Translations under genes and position numbers: made by a program
Assembly: GCA_029959085.1 (NCBI GenBank)
Contig: JARWIR010000035.1
Location: forward strand, 3,764,501 to 3,828,500
Length of the DNA stretch: 64,000 bases
Direction: 5' to 3'
Origin: Nemophila menziesii
Taxonomy: Eukaryota; Streptophyta; Magnoliopsida; Boraginales; Hydrophyllaceae
Shown here: piece after piece, positions 12,061 through 23,594 of the stretch
Position numbering within the stretch: position 1 is the stretch's first letter
Layout of the letters: every line of letters begins with the position of its first letter
The notes under the pieces: model-generated
What the model saw: the letters and a program-made list of their open reading frames with translations, nothing else
What the model was told of the DNA's origin: nothing
Database searches by the model: none

Positions 12061-13219
12061 CAATTTGTTTAGCTATATACATGAGGCATAATGTTAAAGC
12101 TAAAAGGAATGACTATCCTTCAACTTCGCGTGCTTCTTTATCTTTGGAACTCGGGGATGATTTTGATTCAGTAGTCATCCTGATCGATTATTATTGTTTT
12201 CACGTTCTCTCCCTTAGTTTTTAGAATCTTGCATCCTCTGATTTTTCTTGCATATAAATATATACAATAAAGGATGAAGTAAGGATGGCATTCATTTTAT
12301 GATTTGCTCGAGTTCTCCTCATGGAAATCTCCAAACCACCGGCTCTTATAAGAAATGATATACGTATTGTGTTACATTCGAAAAATCGTTGCTTAACCTA
12401 ATACTAGCAGTGGTTGTGTCAAGATTTTATCTCCCCTTCTTTGGAGTTGGTACTTTTCTCCCCGGAGCTCTTGAACCTGACTCACATTTGGAGGGATAAG
12501 TTTCATGATTTGGAAGTTTATATTTTTGTTTATGAGAATGGTTTTCGGTACAAGTTTAATGATCAAGATATGATGAGAAAGTAGTGGTATTGGGAGGCCA
12601 ATTTAGTGTAAACACAATATAAGTACTTATACAATTTGCGTCACTCAAGTAAATGACGGGAGTACAACATCTACATATAGGGCTCCAAATAGCGAAACAT
12701 CCTAAAGCCCCGTATATGCATCCTGGTGGGGTTGGGGTGTCGTAATAGTTTATAAGACTAATTTTACTTCTAGAAATTCACTTAAGTTGGTGTCACTTTT
12801 CAGTAATTAAAGCCGATTAGATGATGGTACATTTATATAAGTGGTAGTCTCATTTAATTTTCGTCAATTAGGTGGACTAAATGCGACTTATCTTATTAAA
12901 CCTCCGTTTATAGTCATATACTTTAAAAAAAATTGTTTGTATTAATTTTTATGATTTAAAAACATCAAAAATAGTCAAGTGTATATATCTTGCCAAGAAA
13001 TTGGACACACCAATATGTTGCATCAATGAATTTTTTAATTTAGTTTTACAAATACTAAAATGTTTAAATTAATAGAATAAATAAAAATGAATATAAATAA
13101 TTAGATAAATTTCATGGGATTTAGTCCAACTTAAACACATATTTAAGAGATTGAATTATTTTTAAATACAAATAACTCCTATTATATATACGCGGATCCT
13201 TTTTAAATACTAATGTCTC

Positions 13220-13319
<100 letters not shown>

Positions 13320-13736
13320 TAATTTGATTAGATAATATATATTTCTTCCAATTAGGAAAATAGCCATAGATAATATATATTTTTCATCTAATTAGTAAAA
13401 CTTAGCAGTTTAAATTTAAAAAAAAGTAGAATGAATTGAAATCTATTAAGAAACCTACATGTAAGGATCTTTTAGTTTTTTATTTGAGATTTATTTATGT
13501 TTTCTAAAAGGACTGTGCAATAATGTTTTAATTCAGTATATTAATATAATTGAATATTATTGTGTAAAAAATTTGTTAATTGTAATCAATTATTTTGTTG
13601 AAAAACTTGAATCTTTTTAGTTAGAAAAAAAATATGTACACCATACAAATAATACGTAGTATTAGGAATTCAAAGTTAAAAATCAACTATTATCTCAGGG
13701 TAAAGTCCTTGTGAAACCCCTTAACTTTCGCCTGAT

Positions 13737-13741
13737 CTTAC
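13737..13741. repeat. Target-site duplication CTTAC, left
   Basis: CTTAC directly precedes the TGGTG start of element 1 and recurs after its end at 21538-21542. The empty site is seen in unit 2 at 37015-37019 (GATCTTACGTTTTACC), which proves the insertion boundaries. Confidence 0.97.
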
Positions 13742-15312
13742 TGGTGTGGCCTAAGGTGTGATAAGTTAATGATATAAATAAGTGCAAATACACACCCTAA
13801 ACTAACACTGTACTGCAAGTATTACAGGACGTATGCAAGTTTTAATGATAAGAAGATTCGTTCCTCAGGGACTGACGAAAGTTAGAGAGAACTTATGCAA
13901 ATTATCAAGTGCAGATATTAAAGATAGAGAAGATAATACACAAGAGAAAGAAAAGATAGACAAATATTTATTTGGTTTTTCTAATAAATAAACTAAACTA
14001 CTAAATTAAAAGACAATAAAATAAATAAAAGAAAAGAAAAGAAGATAGTATGAAAGATATAGCTTAGGTTTTACTAGTATGCACTAATCCTTCTAATTCT
14101 ATATATTAAATCTAGTTCATAAGGGAGAATATTAGCTCTTGGTATACTTAGTCAGGATTCTAAATTCCCCAAGCTTAGACCTTGAGAGCGACTAAGGGGG
14201 CTACGTCACAACCAAGAAGTGATTTCAAATAGGGTTATCAAACGCCACTAAGGCCCTAAGCAAATACTGCAATCTTGGTGATACGGTGATTAAAACAAAC
14301 CCTAATGACTATCTAGTTAGAAGTATGTTTTGTCAGAACTGCTAGCGACACTAGACGTTATGTGGTGGTTCAATAGTTAAACACCCAGTTACGGTGACCA
14401 TCTAACTACTATTAAGGTAATCCTATACTCGTGCACTAGCAAGGAAAACAATCATTAAATCAAAACACATAATCAAATATAAAGGTAAGTAGCTAATATC
14501 AGATTAAAACATATAATTCCCAAAGAAACTTAGATAGAAGAATTAGAATTCATAGATTATACATTATGCAAAACCTAAGCTAAGAGAATTAGTTCATACA
14601 AAGAAAAGAAGAAGAAAGAATTACAAAATAAGAGGTTGAAGGAGACATAGTTGTTGCACAGCTCTCTCCAGACTTCTTCTCTTGTGTTGCAGCTTCCTCT
14701 TGGCCTTAGGGTCTGGCCAAGGATGATTTAAGAGTGTTAAGAGGCTGTATTTATAGTGTAGAGGTTGACCTAATTCGTTTGGTGGAGATAACTTCAAGTA
14801 ATGGACTCCTAGCCCAACTCAAATTCGTATGGAAAACACTGCTGGACCGTTTTGAGTGTATCTTCTTCGTTATTGGTCGGATTTTGCTCCATAAGATACC
14901 AAAAGAATCGCAACAGAATTATGTAGACCCCTTAGAAGGAAATTACCAAATTCGGCTTATTTCTTAGGTAAAAACACCAATCTTTAGACGTGTGTGCAGA
15001 ATCTCAGATTTAGGCAGCTTTTCCTTTTTCATCTTTTTAGCAATTGTTTCCTTATCTCCAATATCCATGCAAATCTCTTTCCATAAGTTGTAGTCTTTGA
15101 CTTGGACTCTAATTAATCTCCATAATTATCTTTAAAGCTTCACACTAAATAAACAATTAAACCCAATATGCTCTAAAAATAATAATTCTACAAATCAAGA
15201 CCCAAAATAGGAAAGTGCACTAAATTAAGCTAAGATCGACCTATAAACTAATAAATAAGCCTAAAATGATGTCTCTGAAGTATATTATATTATCGCAAAT
15301 GAGGAGACGTCA
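13742..15312 (-). repeat. Element 1 LTR (3' LTR)
   Basis: 1571 bp, equal in length to the right LTR. A TATAAATA box on the minus strand lies at 14748-14755. The polypurine tract abuts its inner end. Confidence 0.95.
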
Positions 15313-15328
15313 AGACCCCCAACTCAAA
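15313..15328 (-). other. Polypurine tract of element 1
   Basis: On the minus strand TTTGAGTTGGGGGTCT directly precedes the LTR start TGACGTC. This is the position and purine bias of the plus-strand primer site. The same word precedes the 3' LTRs of elements 3 and 4. Confidence 0.85.
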
Positions 15329-15329
15329 G

Positions 15330-15348
15330 TTGTATCGTCCCGATACAA
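15330..15348 (-). promoter_or_regulatory. PPT-proximal hairpin, element 1
   Basis: Minus strand TTGTATC-GGGAC-GATACAA: a perfect 7-bp stem with a 5-nt loop, one base upstream of the polypurine tract. Elements 3 and 4 and the 23.6-kb fragment have the same structure, some with different stem bases. Confidence 0.7.
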
Positions 15349-16721
15349 TAAAAGTAAAGAACAGTAGGGTAGTCAAGAAGAAGAAGTAGGGGGAGAATTC
15401 GAACAGAACATAATGGATGATCCTAGAGCAAAATATCTAAAAAGTCTCATGTAGTAATGCTCAAGAAATAATGCACAAATATGCTTAATATACATGTAAT
15501 CAACAATCCATAAATTTAAGTCAAGATTAATTTCGCAATGCCAGAAGGAGAGGATGATAACTTAGTTCATGTTAATGGCTATAGGTTGTTCATAGGTCCC
15601 AAATACAGCATCCAATGGTCCACTTACCTATTACCTAATAGCTCAATTGTTTCTCCATCTAGTAGTTAGAAATCCTAAGGTATTGGGTTATAACTTGGCT
15701 TAAGGACGGGTGTGGTATATTTGGATAATGAAAAGTGAGTCTTTTGGCTCTCTCCTCACTAGCCATCAACGAACCGCCCTAGAGCTTGAGTTTTCACTCG
15801 AAGATGTTTCTCACTCAACCCAATTTATTGATGCTTTTGATGTGCATCCCTAATAACCCAATTAAAACCTTTGATGATATAAAATCCACTTTGCCGGTCC
15901 GAATATATATTTTCTTTTCATATCATTTTCTCTTTTATATAGCTATGATTCTCTTTTTGATGTTCGAGATATCACGCTATATTTCATATATATATTCTTT
16001 AATTTTATGCCCTTGTTGGCAAATTTAGCTCGTAGCTTCTTTTCCATTCACTATTACCCCGGCAAAGGGTTACAATAATAACAATTTCATCATCAATAAA
16101 ATCACAAAGATAATTCCCAAATTCCCAAAGTTCCCTAATGATGAAACCCACCACCCCAAACTCAAGCTCTAAAACGAGTTGTCTCAGGTTTTGCGATTTG
16201 AGTGCGGGTCATATAGATAAGTCTTACAAACTAAGGGTATGGATTATAATGTGGTTAAATAAAAGGCTTTAGAAAGGCTCAGAGGGGCTAAGACGGATAA
16301 TAATAACAAATATCAAATAAAAGGGTGAGAAAGTCTAAGGCTTCAAGTGTTTTAACATGAAAGAACTGCCTTAGTCATTTTTCTAACTACCGGATTTCAT
16401 TACTTTTTCATTATTAGTTCATAGCTAAGTGGGTTTTCCAACTAATTTCAAACCTCACGTTCTACACACCAAATAACTATCCCTAAGTTTCAACATACGT
16501 CTTAGCATTGCTCATTAACTTTTCTATCCTTTATTTCCTGTTTTCATACATCATCATATTTATGACATCTTTCAAAAACATACTACTTACTATCATTGAC
16601 CTAATAAAATCATGCTCAAATAGGTACATTTAACATATTCTATGCCTAATTCAACCCAAAAAATTTTAAATTTTATAAAAAACACAAAGGAAGATGAGGA
16701 CAACGAATCCCCACCCCCAAC
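15349..16721 (-). other. 3' non-coding region of element 1
   Basis: No sense-strand coding frame. It shares several blocks with elements 3 and 4, including GCTTGAGTTTGGGGTGG (complement at about 16153-16170) and the GTGGGGACACGGCT block (16701-16760). The hydrophobic plus-strand frame at 15786-16028 is antisense to the element and is not regarded as a gene. Confidence 0.6.
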
Positions 16722-17419
16722 TCAAAAATGAGCCGTGTCCCCACGACTCGAAAAAGACTCAAGAAAATAAAATTTAAAATTAGCATACATATTGCACATA
16801 AAGAAATGGTAGGGAAGAAAGAAAACATACTCTTTGAGGCTATTACCTCGCCTTGTTGATACTCGGATTAAATCTAATGTATCTTCTTCACCCAACTTCT
16901 TATTCGCTTTTCGTTCAAGACACGTGATCATAATAGGATATTGCATTATATAACGACATGGGAGAGATCGAAAATCCGTATCACCTCCTTATAGATCAAC
17001 TGTGCCACATCTTCTTCTTCTCCTCACAAAATACAATTCACAAACAACCCAAGCATTCCAAATCTCCATGAACCTTCATGTATTCACCTTCAACTTCTTC
17101 TTCAAATACTATCTTATAAGAAAAAGGTAGTTCCTTTAAATGTTACCTCGGAGAAGCTATCAGGGCGCTTGAAGCTTTCTCTTTTTCTCTTGGGTATAAG
17201 GTCTTTGATCTAGAGAGGTCGTGTTGTCTTCTTCACTAAATTTGGAATCTTTTTGCTCATTGAATCAAACACAACTAGCTAACCTCTCTTCTCTTGACTT
17301 GTTTTACCCAATGAATTGGAACTAGGACTTGTCTCACTTGATTTCTTCTCAATTAAATCCAACACCTTGATTTCTTCATCTCCCATACAGTAGATAATGT
17401 TCATGTTCTCTTAATCATC
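16722..17419 (-). pseudogene. ORF2 (env-position protein) remnant of element 1
   Basis: The start ATG at 17419 aligns with the conserved ATGA.TAA.AGAAC start region of elements 3 and 4. Recognisable pieces in order are LPFSYKIVFEEEVEGEY-like, GEEEDVAQLIYKEVIR and MITCLERKANKKLGEED, matching 54563-55726. About 150 central codons and the coiled-coil end are deleted, and frames shift several times. ORF2 is the Athila-type extra gene after pol, of unproven function, often placed in a 'putative plant transposon protein' domain family. Confidence 0.75.
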
Positions 17420-17849
17420 TCAATTGACCCCCAACTCAAAGCTTTAACCACTCTTGAAATTTGAAACTCTTGATTATTGGTTGTACAAGCTTTATTGGGT
17501 TAGGAGAGGTGATTGGATGATGATTCTCTATGTGGGTAAGATGGATTCTTCATGGATTGGTTTGGATTTAAGGACTTGTAGGGTGAATTCTTGAAATTTG
17601 AGCTTTTGATTCTTGGATTCAAGGTGTTTTGGTATGATATAGGTGGTTGAATCTTCCTTGTAATGATGTGGAGCTTGAATTGGATGTGTTTTCATGGTGA
17701 TTGGGTAGTGTTTTGATGATTGGGGAAGGTTTAATGAAGCTTTAATGGAGTTAGGAGAGTTTTGGATAGAAGAAATAGGTTTAAGGTTTAATAAATTCGG
17801 AATAATAAGCTTTAGATCTTCATATAGCCTTGAAACCCTTTATTTTCTC

Positions 17850-18325
17850 TCTCTGGCGGCTCGTGCGGACTACCCCTGCGGACCATGGGGTGCACCGCGG
17901 GGTACACCTCGACATCTGATGCTCGAAAATTTTTGCTCACTGGTTAACACCCGTGGTAGGACCCCGTGGCACGTGTTTCTGAGCTGCGGACCAGGGTGCG
18001 GTGTACCGCGGGGGTGTTCCGCGCCTCCTACGTCAAAATACCCGTGGTAGGACCCCGTGGCACGTGTTTCTCAGCTGCGGACCAGGGTGCGGTGTACCGC
18101 GGGAGTGCTCCACGCCTCCTACATCAAAATAACCGTCGTAGGACCCCGTGGCACGTGTTTGTGCGGTGCATGGTGCGTTATAGGGTCCGGTATACCGGAC
18201 CCATCAACTATTTTTTTTTCTATTCTGTACACAACACGTGGCTGCTACCCGTGGCACGGGTTTTTACCTTGCGGTGCACCGCGGCTGAGGTCCGGTGTAC
18301 CGCACGTGGCAAAAACCTCCCCATC
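17850..18325 (-). repeat. GC-rich repeat array with G-boxes, element 1
   Basis: A GC-rich island in AT-rich DNA. A 91-bp unit repeats at 17950, 18041 and 18132 (2.4 copies). CACGTG occurs at 17970, 18061, 18152, 18235 and 18303, and CCGCGG and GGTGTACCGC words recur. It lies between the post-pol hairpins and ORF2, i.e. in the leader of ORF2. The plus-strand frames across it (17745-18485) are antisense and follow the repeat, so they are not called genes. Confidence 0.75.
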
Positions 18326-18579
18326 AGCTAGATCTCGAAAAGTTATGCAGTTTAGGCTCAAAGATCACCTGATTTCGACATCCGAGCGTAAAGATATGGC
18401 TTGCCGAAGTTTCTGTCCGAATTTTTTTTTTTTGCTCGCTTTCCCAAACTCGATTTCTCCAATACCTAATCATCAAAAACACTAATACCTTCCTCAAATA
18501 TGCAATATCAACTAAAATTAACTAATCTAAAAATAAATTAAAAACTAAAAACGTAAAAACATAAAAGAAATTTACGGGT

Positions 18580-18626
18580 TGTCTCCCGTACAGCACTTTT
18601 GTTTAACGTCTTTCAAAGTTAGACGT
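18580..18626 (-). promoter_or_regulatory. Post-pol double hairpin, element 1
   Basis: On the minus strand ACGTCT-AACTTTGAA-AGACGT (18606-18626) is followed by TACGGG-AGACAA-CCCGTA (about 18573-18590). Both stems are perfect. The pair directly follows the end of the pol-derived frame. Confidence 0.6.
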
Positions 18627-18636
18627 GTTACCTCGA

Positions 18637-19781
18637 TTAAGGATGACGAAATTTCCACCCTTTGCCTTTAATTCCCACGAACTTTTCAGCTCGATTCTTA
18701 ATAATCATGGATGGTGCCATCCAAGATTTCGTGGGAATAGGTGGTAACTCGATCTCAAGTGTAGCATTACACTCCTCTGTTAATCCATTCATCTCGAATC
18801 TTCGTTTGTTATAAAGAATGTCCTTCATGAATTGACCGTATTTTGACATTCTTGTGAGAGCTTCTACAAACGGACTGCTGATCTTTAACTTGTTCATCGT
18901 GTCAACAAACTTCTTGAATTCCAGGTTGTCCTTTCTGACACGTGAAGGGAATGGTGGAGGAGGACATGTGTTGGTTACCACTAGGCTCTCTTTCTTTTCC
19001 GGTGTCTTCTCTTGGACACTTTTTTGTTCAACTACCTCTTCGACCTTATCTTCTGTTGTTTTTTCTCCCCCGTTGCTGGAATAGGGACTGGTTCTGGTTC
19101 TGGTCTTGGTGGAGGTAGTTGTTTTCCACTTCCTAATTCAACTACATGACAAACTTTGTTTTCTGGAGCAGTAGTATCACTTCAGAGTTGCCTTTCTGCA
19201 AGGATTTTAGTTTTTTCCACCATTTGTGACACTGCCTGCACCCTCTCCATAAGCGCATTCTGCGAGTTTTGAGATTCTTGCTGGCGACTCTCCATCTTTT
19301 CCATTAGTTTCATCATCTTAGCCATGCTTGAATTCAAACTCGGAGGTTGTTCTTGTACGGTTTGCTGCATTGAATAAGGAGGTGGTTCTTGATAAGCTTC
19401 ATTATAAATTGGCGCTTCTTGATAGATAGGTTGTGGAGGATAATAAGCTTGTGGTCGTGGTTGATAATAATCATCATGATAATGGTTATTATGATGATAA
19501 TTCTGTTGATCTCCGACCCAATTGTAACTCTGTGGGGGTTGATAGTCAGCGCAATTTCCTTGAGATTGATAATAACCATCATAATAATGGTCTCTTTGAT
19601 AAGGCATGAAGGAAATTGAGGCTGGATTGTTCATGCAATGTCCCCACGAGTGATCTCTTGCTCCACAACTAGGACATGAAGGTGAGGCATGTACTAGATT
19701 CCTCTGAGCTAAGTTTCGCGATTGTTCTCGTAATTCCTCAAGTTGTCGGCTTAACTCCTTGAGCTTTAGAGATTCCATCAT
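18637..19781 (-). pseudogene. gag (zinc knuckle)/protease-linker remnant of element 1
   Basis: From 19781 the frame starts MMESLKLKEL, runs through a coiled coil, then CPSCGARDHSWGHC, a CX2CX4HX4C nucleic-acid-binding knuckle, then a Tyr/His/Gln-rich stretch, and stops with TGA near 19179. Reading through gives HVVELGSGKQLPPPRPEP, the usual Athila gag-protease linker. After a one-base shift near 19075 comes PPPPFPSRVRKDNLEFKKF...LTEECNATLE. The last 40 residues (SWMAPSMIIKNRAEK) resemble the integrase tail of element 3, so protease, RT, RNase H and integrase core are missing. The N-terminal gag domain of element 3 (residues about 100-270) is also absent. Confidence 0.8.
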
Positions 19782-19942
19782 GAATTAGCTTCTTCAGGGT
19801 CTAATAACACGAAACCTTTATCTCCTAATAAATCTGCTTTCGCCTAGAAAAATCTGTAAAGACAAAAACTAAAAAGAAAAGCGTAAAATAGAACTAACTA
19901 AAATAAAAGCACAAGATAATTGCACAAGGACTAACGATGTAG

Positions 19943-19960
19943 TCCCCGGCAGCGGCGCCA
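19943..19960 (-). other. Primer-binding site, tRNA-Asp type, element 1
   Basis: Minus strand TGGCGCCGCTGCCGGGGA, six bases inside the LTR. It matches the complement of the 3' end of plant tRNA-Asp(GTC) with one difference (C for T at the ninth base, as I recall the tRNA). Element 3 has the identical site. Confidence 0.85.
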
Positions 19961-19966
19961 AAAACT

Positions 19967-21537
19967 TGGTGTGGCCTAAGGTGTGATAAATTAATGATAT
20001 AAATAAGTGCAAATACACACCCTAAACTAACACTGTACTGCAAGTATTGCAGGACGTATGCAAGTTTTAATGATAAGAAGATTCGTTCCTCAGGGACTGA
20101 CGAAAGTTAGAGAGAACTTATGGAAATTATCAAGTGCAGATATTAAAGATAGAGAAGATAATACGCAAGAGAAAGAAAAGATAGACAAATATTTATTTGG
20201 TTTTTCTAATAAATAAACTAAACTACTAAATTAAAAGACAATAAAATAAATAAAAGAAAAGAAAAGAAGATAGTATGAAAGATATAGCTTAGGTTTTACT
20301 AGTATGCACTAATCCTTCTAATTCTATCTATTAAATCTAGTTCATAAGGGAGAATATTAGCTCTTGGTATACTTAGTCAGGATTCTAAATTCCCCAAGCT
20401 TAGACCTTGAGAGCGACTAAGGGGGCTACGTCACAACCAAGAAGTGATTTCAAATAGGGTTATCAAACGCCACTAAGGCCCTAAGCAAATACTGCAATCT
20501 TGGTGATACGGTGATTAAAACAAACCCTAATGACTATCTAGTTAGAAGTATGTTTTGTTAGAATTGCTATCGATACTAGACGTTATGTGGTGGTTCAATA
20601 GTTAAACACCCAGTTACGGTGACCATCTAACTACTATTAAGGTAATCCTATACCCGTGCACTAGCAAGGAAAACAATCATTAAATCAAAACACATAATCA
20701 AATATAAAGGTAAGTAGCTAATATCAGATTAAAACATATAATTCCCAAAGAAACTTAGATAGAAGAATTAGAATTCATAGATTATACATTATGCAAAACC
20801 TAAGCTAAGAGAATTAGTTCATACTAAGAAAAGAAGAAGAAAGAATTACAAAATAAGAGGATGAAGGAGACATAGTTGTTGCACAGCTCTCTCCAGACTT
20901 CTTCTCTTGTGTTGCAGCTTCCTCTTGGCCTTAGGGTCTGGCCAAGGATGATTTAAGAGTGTTAAGAGGCTGTATTTATAGTGTAGAGGTTGACCTAATT
21001 CGTTTGGTGTAGATAACTTCAAGTAATGGACTCCTAACCCAACTCAAATTCGTAAGGAAAACACTGCTGGACCGTTTTGAGTGTATCTTCTTCGTTATTG
21101 GTCGGATTTTGCTCCATAAGATACCAAAAGAATCGCAACAGAATTTTCTTGGCCCTTTTGAAGGAAATTACCAAATTCGGCTTATATCTTAGGTAAAAAC
21201 ACCAATCTTTAGACGTGTGTGCAGAATCTCAGATTTAGGCAGCTTTTCCTTTTCCATCTTTTTAGCAATTGTTTCCTTATCTCCAATTTCCATGCAAATC
21301 TCTTTCCATAAGTTGTAGTCTTTGACTTGGACTCTAATTAATCTCCATAATTATCTTTAAAGCTTCACACTAAATAAACAATTAAACCCAATATGCTCTA
21401 AAAATAATAATTCTACAAATCAAGACCCAAAATAGGAAAGTGCACTAAATTAAGCTAAGATCGACCTATAAACTAATAAATAAGCCTAAAATGATGTCTC
21501 TGAAGTATATTATATTATCACAAATGAGTATACATCA
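19967..21537 (-). repeat. Element 1 LTR (5' LTR)
   Basis: 1571 bp, TATAAATA on the minus strand at 20973-20980. It would drive minus-strand transcription. LTR differences include GCAACAGAATTTTCTTGG versus the altered stretch at 14909-14930 in the other LTR. Confidence 0.95.
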
Positions 21538-21542
21538 CTTAC
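21538..21542. repeat. Target-site duplication CTTAC, right
   Basis: Partner of 13737-13741. Confidence 0.97.
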
Positions 21543-22054
21543 GTTTTACCCTTTCTCGCCCTTGATGCACCTATTTTTTGATACCGTTAGCCATTTTTCT
21601 ATTTTTCTGTCAGTTGATTTTTAGTCAACGGCACATGGCGCAATGTCACCGCAACCTCAGAGCCACCTCAACACGACGTCACCTCTACCTGAATGGGTTT
21701 TTCCTATGTGTCAAGGGGCTTAATTGTCTTTTTGCTTCATTGTTACCCATTTACCACAGACACCCTTGATTTCTGTCGCATTAAACCAACCCAAAAAAAG
21801 AATCAAAACACACGTAGTGGTGCATGTTCTTTGTGTTCTTCACAAATTTGCGTAAACCCAAAAATTACAAAAATTCGTTCAATTCAAGAACCACTTATAA
21901 ACCATCAATACACTTTATTTCCCGTTCATTAAAACAAATCAGTCGAGCGTGTTCTTGGTGTTCTTCACAATTTTGGGGCAAAAGTTGTAGGAATAGTTGA
22001 ATTAAAGAACAATTTGTTAAGAAAATTTATACCCAGTTATTACACTCCTTCGTG
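21543..22054 (+). mobile_element. MULE 5' terminal region, unit 1
   Basis: Continues from GGGTAAAGTCC at 13698 across the element 1 insertion. The intact layout is seen in unit 2 (36975-37536). A T-rich region, GTCAGTTGATTTTTAGTCAAC and a short 5' leader precede the ATG of the transposase gene. A matching 3' terminus was not found. Confidence 0.5.
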
Positions 22055-23590
22055 ATGGCGATTTTGAGCGAAATCCACAGTGATTCAGGTACTAATCTTC
22101 TCGACCCATTTCATTTTAGAACTGTAGATTTGTAGGGTTTAAGGCTACATTCGTTTTGAGTAGATTTTTAACAACACAATTCATTGTTTGTTGTAGATTC
22201 TGAGAACGGTGATGGCCTAAATATTAATTCTGGTGTTGATAATAGCGGTTCAGATTTCTCTTTCCATGATAGCGATAATAACCTGGATGATGAAGAAGAT
22301 GACATATTGTTCCAGAATAACGTCGACATTTCGGTTGAATTTGTTGGTGTTGGTTCTTCTCCATCTCTTAACTTAAACGGGTTAGAGCTACCATGTCCAA
22401 AAGAATTACCCACAATAGATGATGATGATTTCAATGAGGGTTCGTGTGGTGAGTCAAAGAATTTTGTAAGTTTGGAAGGGACGTCGTCGTCGGAGGATGG
22501 TTAAGGTTCGAGTGTTCAGAGAAGGAGAAATCCTAGGTTTAATGTACTTGTTGACAAGGATGAACCAAAATTGAAGGTTGGTATGATATTCGTAATGGTG
22601 TTGAATTCAGGGAAGCTGTAAAATCAAAAGGTATTGTGGATGTAAGGAATATTTGGTTCCCCTGTAATGAACCCATTAGAGTTAGAGCTAAGTGTAGAGG
22701 ACAGAATTGTGAATGGTTTATATATGCCACTAAATGCGAAGATGGTAGTTTTCAAATTTTGTACACTAAATCAATTTTTTATGGGTGCGCACTAAACAGT
22801 AGGCATGTTAATTCAACCGTTCTAGCTAGGAGATAAGCGCATCAGTTGAAGTTAACCTCCTCAATGAAAGCAATTGATTTACAAGAACAAGTCTTGCATG
22901 ATATTCATGTAAGAATTAGTAGGAGGCAAGCGTATATGACCATCAAGAAGGGTAAGTCTTTAGATGAATTGTCATTCTTAGATCAGTATAGCTTGCTCAA
23001 CAGCTACTATGCTGAGTTGTTAAGCACTAATCTGGGTTCAACTAAAAACTGAGGAAGTGAAGTTACAGGGTAACACATGTATTTAAGGTATTATTGTTTT
23101 TTAGAACCCCTGAAAAGAGGGTTCAAGGGTGTTGTAGAAAGGTGGTAGGGTTGGATGGTTGTAATCCAAAAGGACCTTATCCAGGTGTGATATTGATCGC
23201 GGTTGGGATAAATTCTAACAATTGTATTTATCCAATTTGGTATGCTTTGGTTGAAACTGAAAATTTGGAGACTTGGAGGTGGTTTGTAAGTTTGTTAATT
23301 GATGATCTTGAGATTGATGATCCTGAAATGTGGGTTTTCGTTACTGGTGAACAAAATGTATACTATTTTACTCATGTAATTATTTTTTAACTTTTGATTT
23401 ACGAATTTCCTAATGTGAATTTTGATATATTTACAGGGGTTAGGTATAGCTATAGAGGAGTTTTGGCCAAATGTCGAACACTTTCATTGTGTTAGACATC
23501 TCCATCAAAATTTCAAAAAAAAAACACAGGTAGTTTGCGTTGAAAGACAATATATGGGAAGACGCTAGAGACTTCCCTATTGCTCTTAAT
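22055..23590 (+). pseudogene. MULE (MuDR-type) transposase pseudogene, unit 1
   Basis: Exon 1 (ATG at 22055, MAILSEIHSDS) ends at 22088; an intron with GT...AG ends runs 22089-22196; exon 2 is Asp/Glu/Ser-rich and stops at TAA 22502. Further on in shifting frames come the Mutator DNA-binding part (DVRNIWFPCNEPIRVRAKC, WFIYATK), LQEQVLHDIHVRISRRQAY, and the transposase core: VGLDGCNPKGPYPGV, AVGI.SNN.IYPIWYA and FHCVRHLHQNFKK. A 79-bp intron (23358-23436) splits EQN from GLGIAIEEFWPN. The second catalytic Asp expected in VTDEQ is Gly here (VTGEQ). Lesions shared with unit 2 (TAA 22502, TAA after VLARR) predate the duplication. The gene breaks off near 23590 where an Athila 3' end begins. Confidence 0.85.
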
Positions 23591-23594
23591 TTTA

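Larger units (their letters stand above)
13742..21537 (-). mobile_element. Athila-type LTR retrotransposon, element 1 (defective)
   Basis: A 7796-bp insertion with TG...CA termini, two 1571-bp LTRs, 5-bp TSDs, a tRNA-Asp-type primer-binding site and a polypurine tract, read on the minus strand. Inside, in order: a gag fragment with the zinc knuckle but without the N-terminal gag domain, a short protease-linker piece joined to an integrase-tail-like end, the post-pol hairpins, a GC-rich G-box array, a broken ORF2 and a long 3' non-coding region. It has no RT, RNase H or integrase core and cannot move by itself. LTRs differ at roughly thirty sites by eye (about 2 percent), so insertion is fairly recent. 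It is absent from unit 2. Confidence 0.95.

Noticed and set aside
14734..14967. Plus-strand frame inside an LTR of element 1
   Set aside because: Lies in the LTR, antisense to its transcription, without any domain and disrupted in the other LTR.
15786..16028. Hydrophobic plus-strand frame, and similar ones at 60331-60540 and 60761-60991
   Set aside because: They are antisense to elements 1 and 4, and arise from the purine-rich sense strand. Position is shared because the non-coding region is homologous; no sign of coding selection.
17745..18485. Overlapping plus-strand frames with repeated TRGRTPWHVF-like segments
   Set aside because: Produced by the 91-bp GC-rich repeat, antisense to element 1.
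18637..18981. Possible host gene on the minus strand
   Set aside because: It is the gag-protease linker of element 1, in order with the zinc knuckle upstream.
22168..22434. Minus-strand Ser-rich frame
   Set aside because: Antisense shadow of the acidic exon of the MULE transposase gene.
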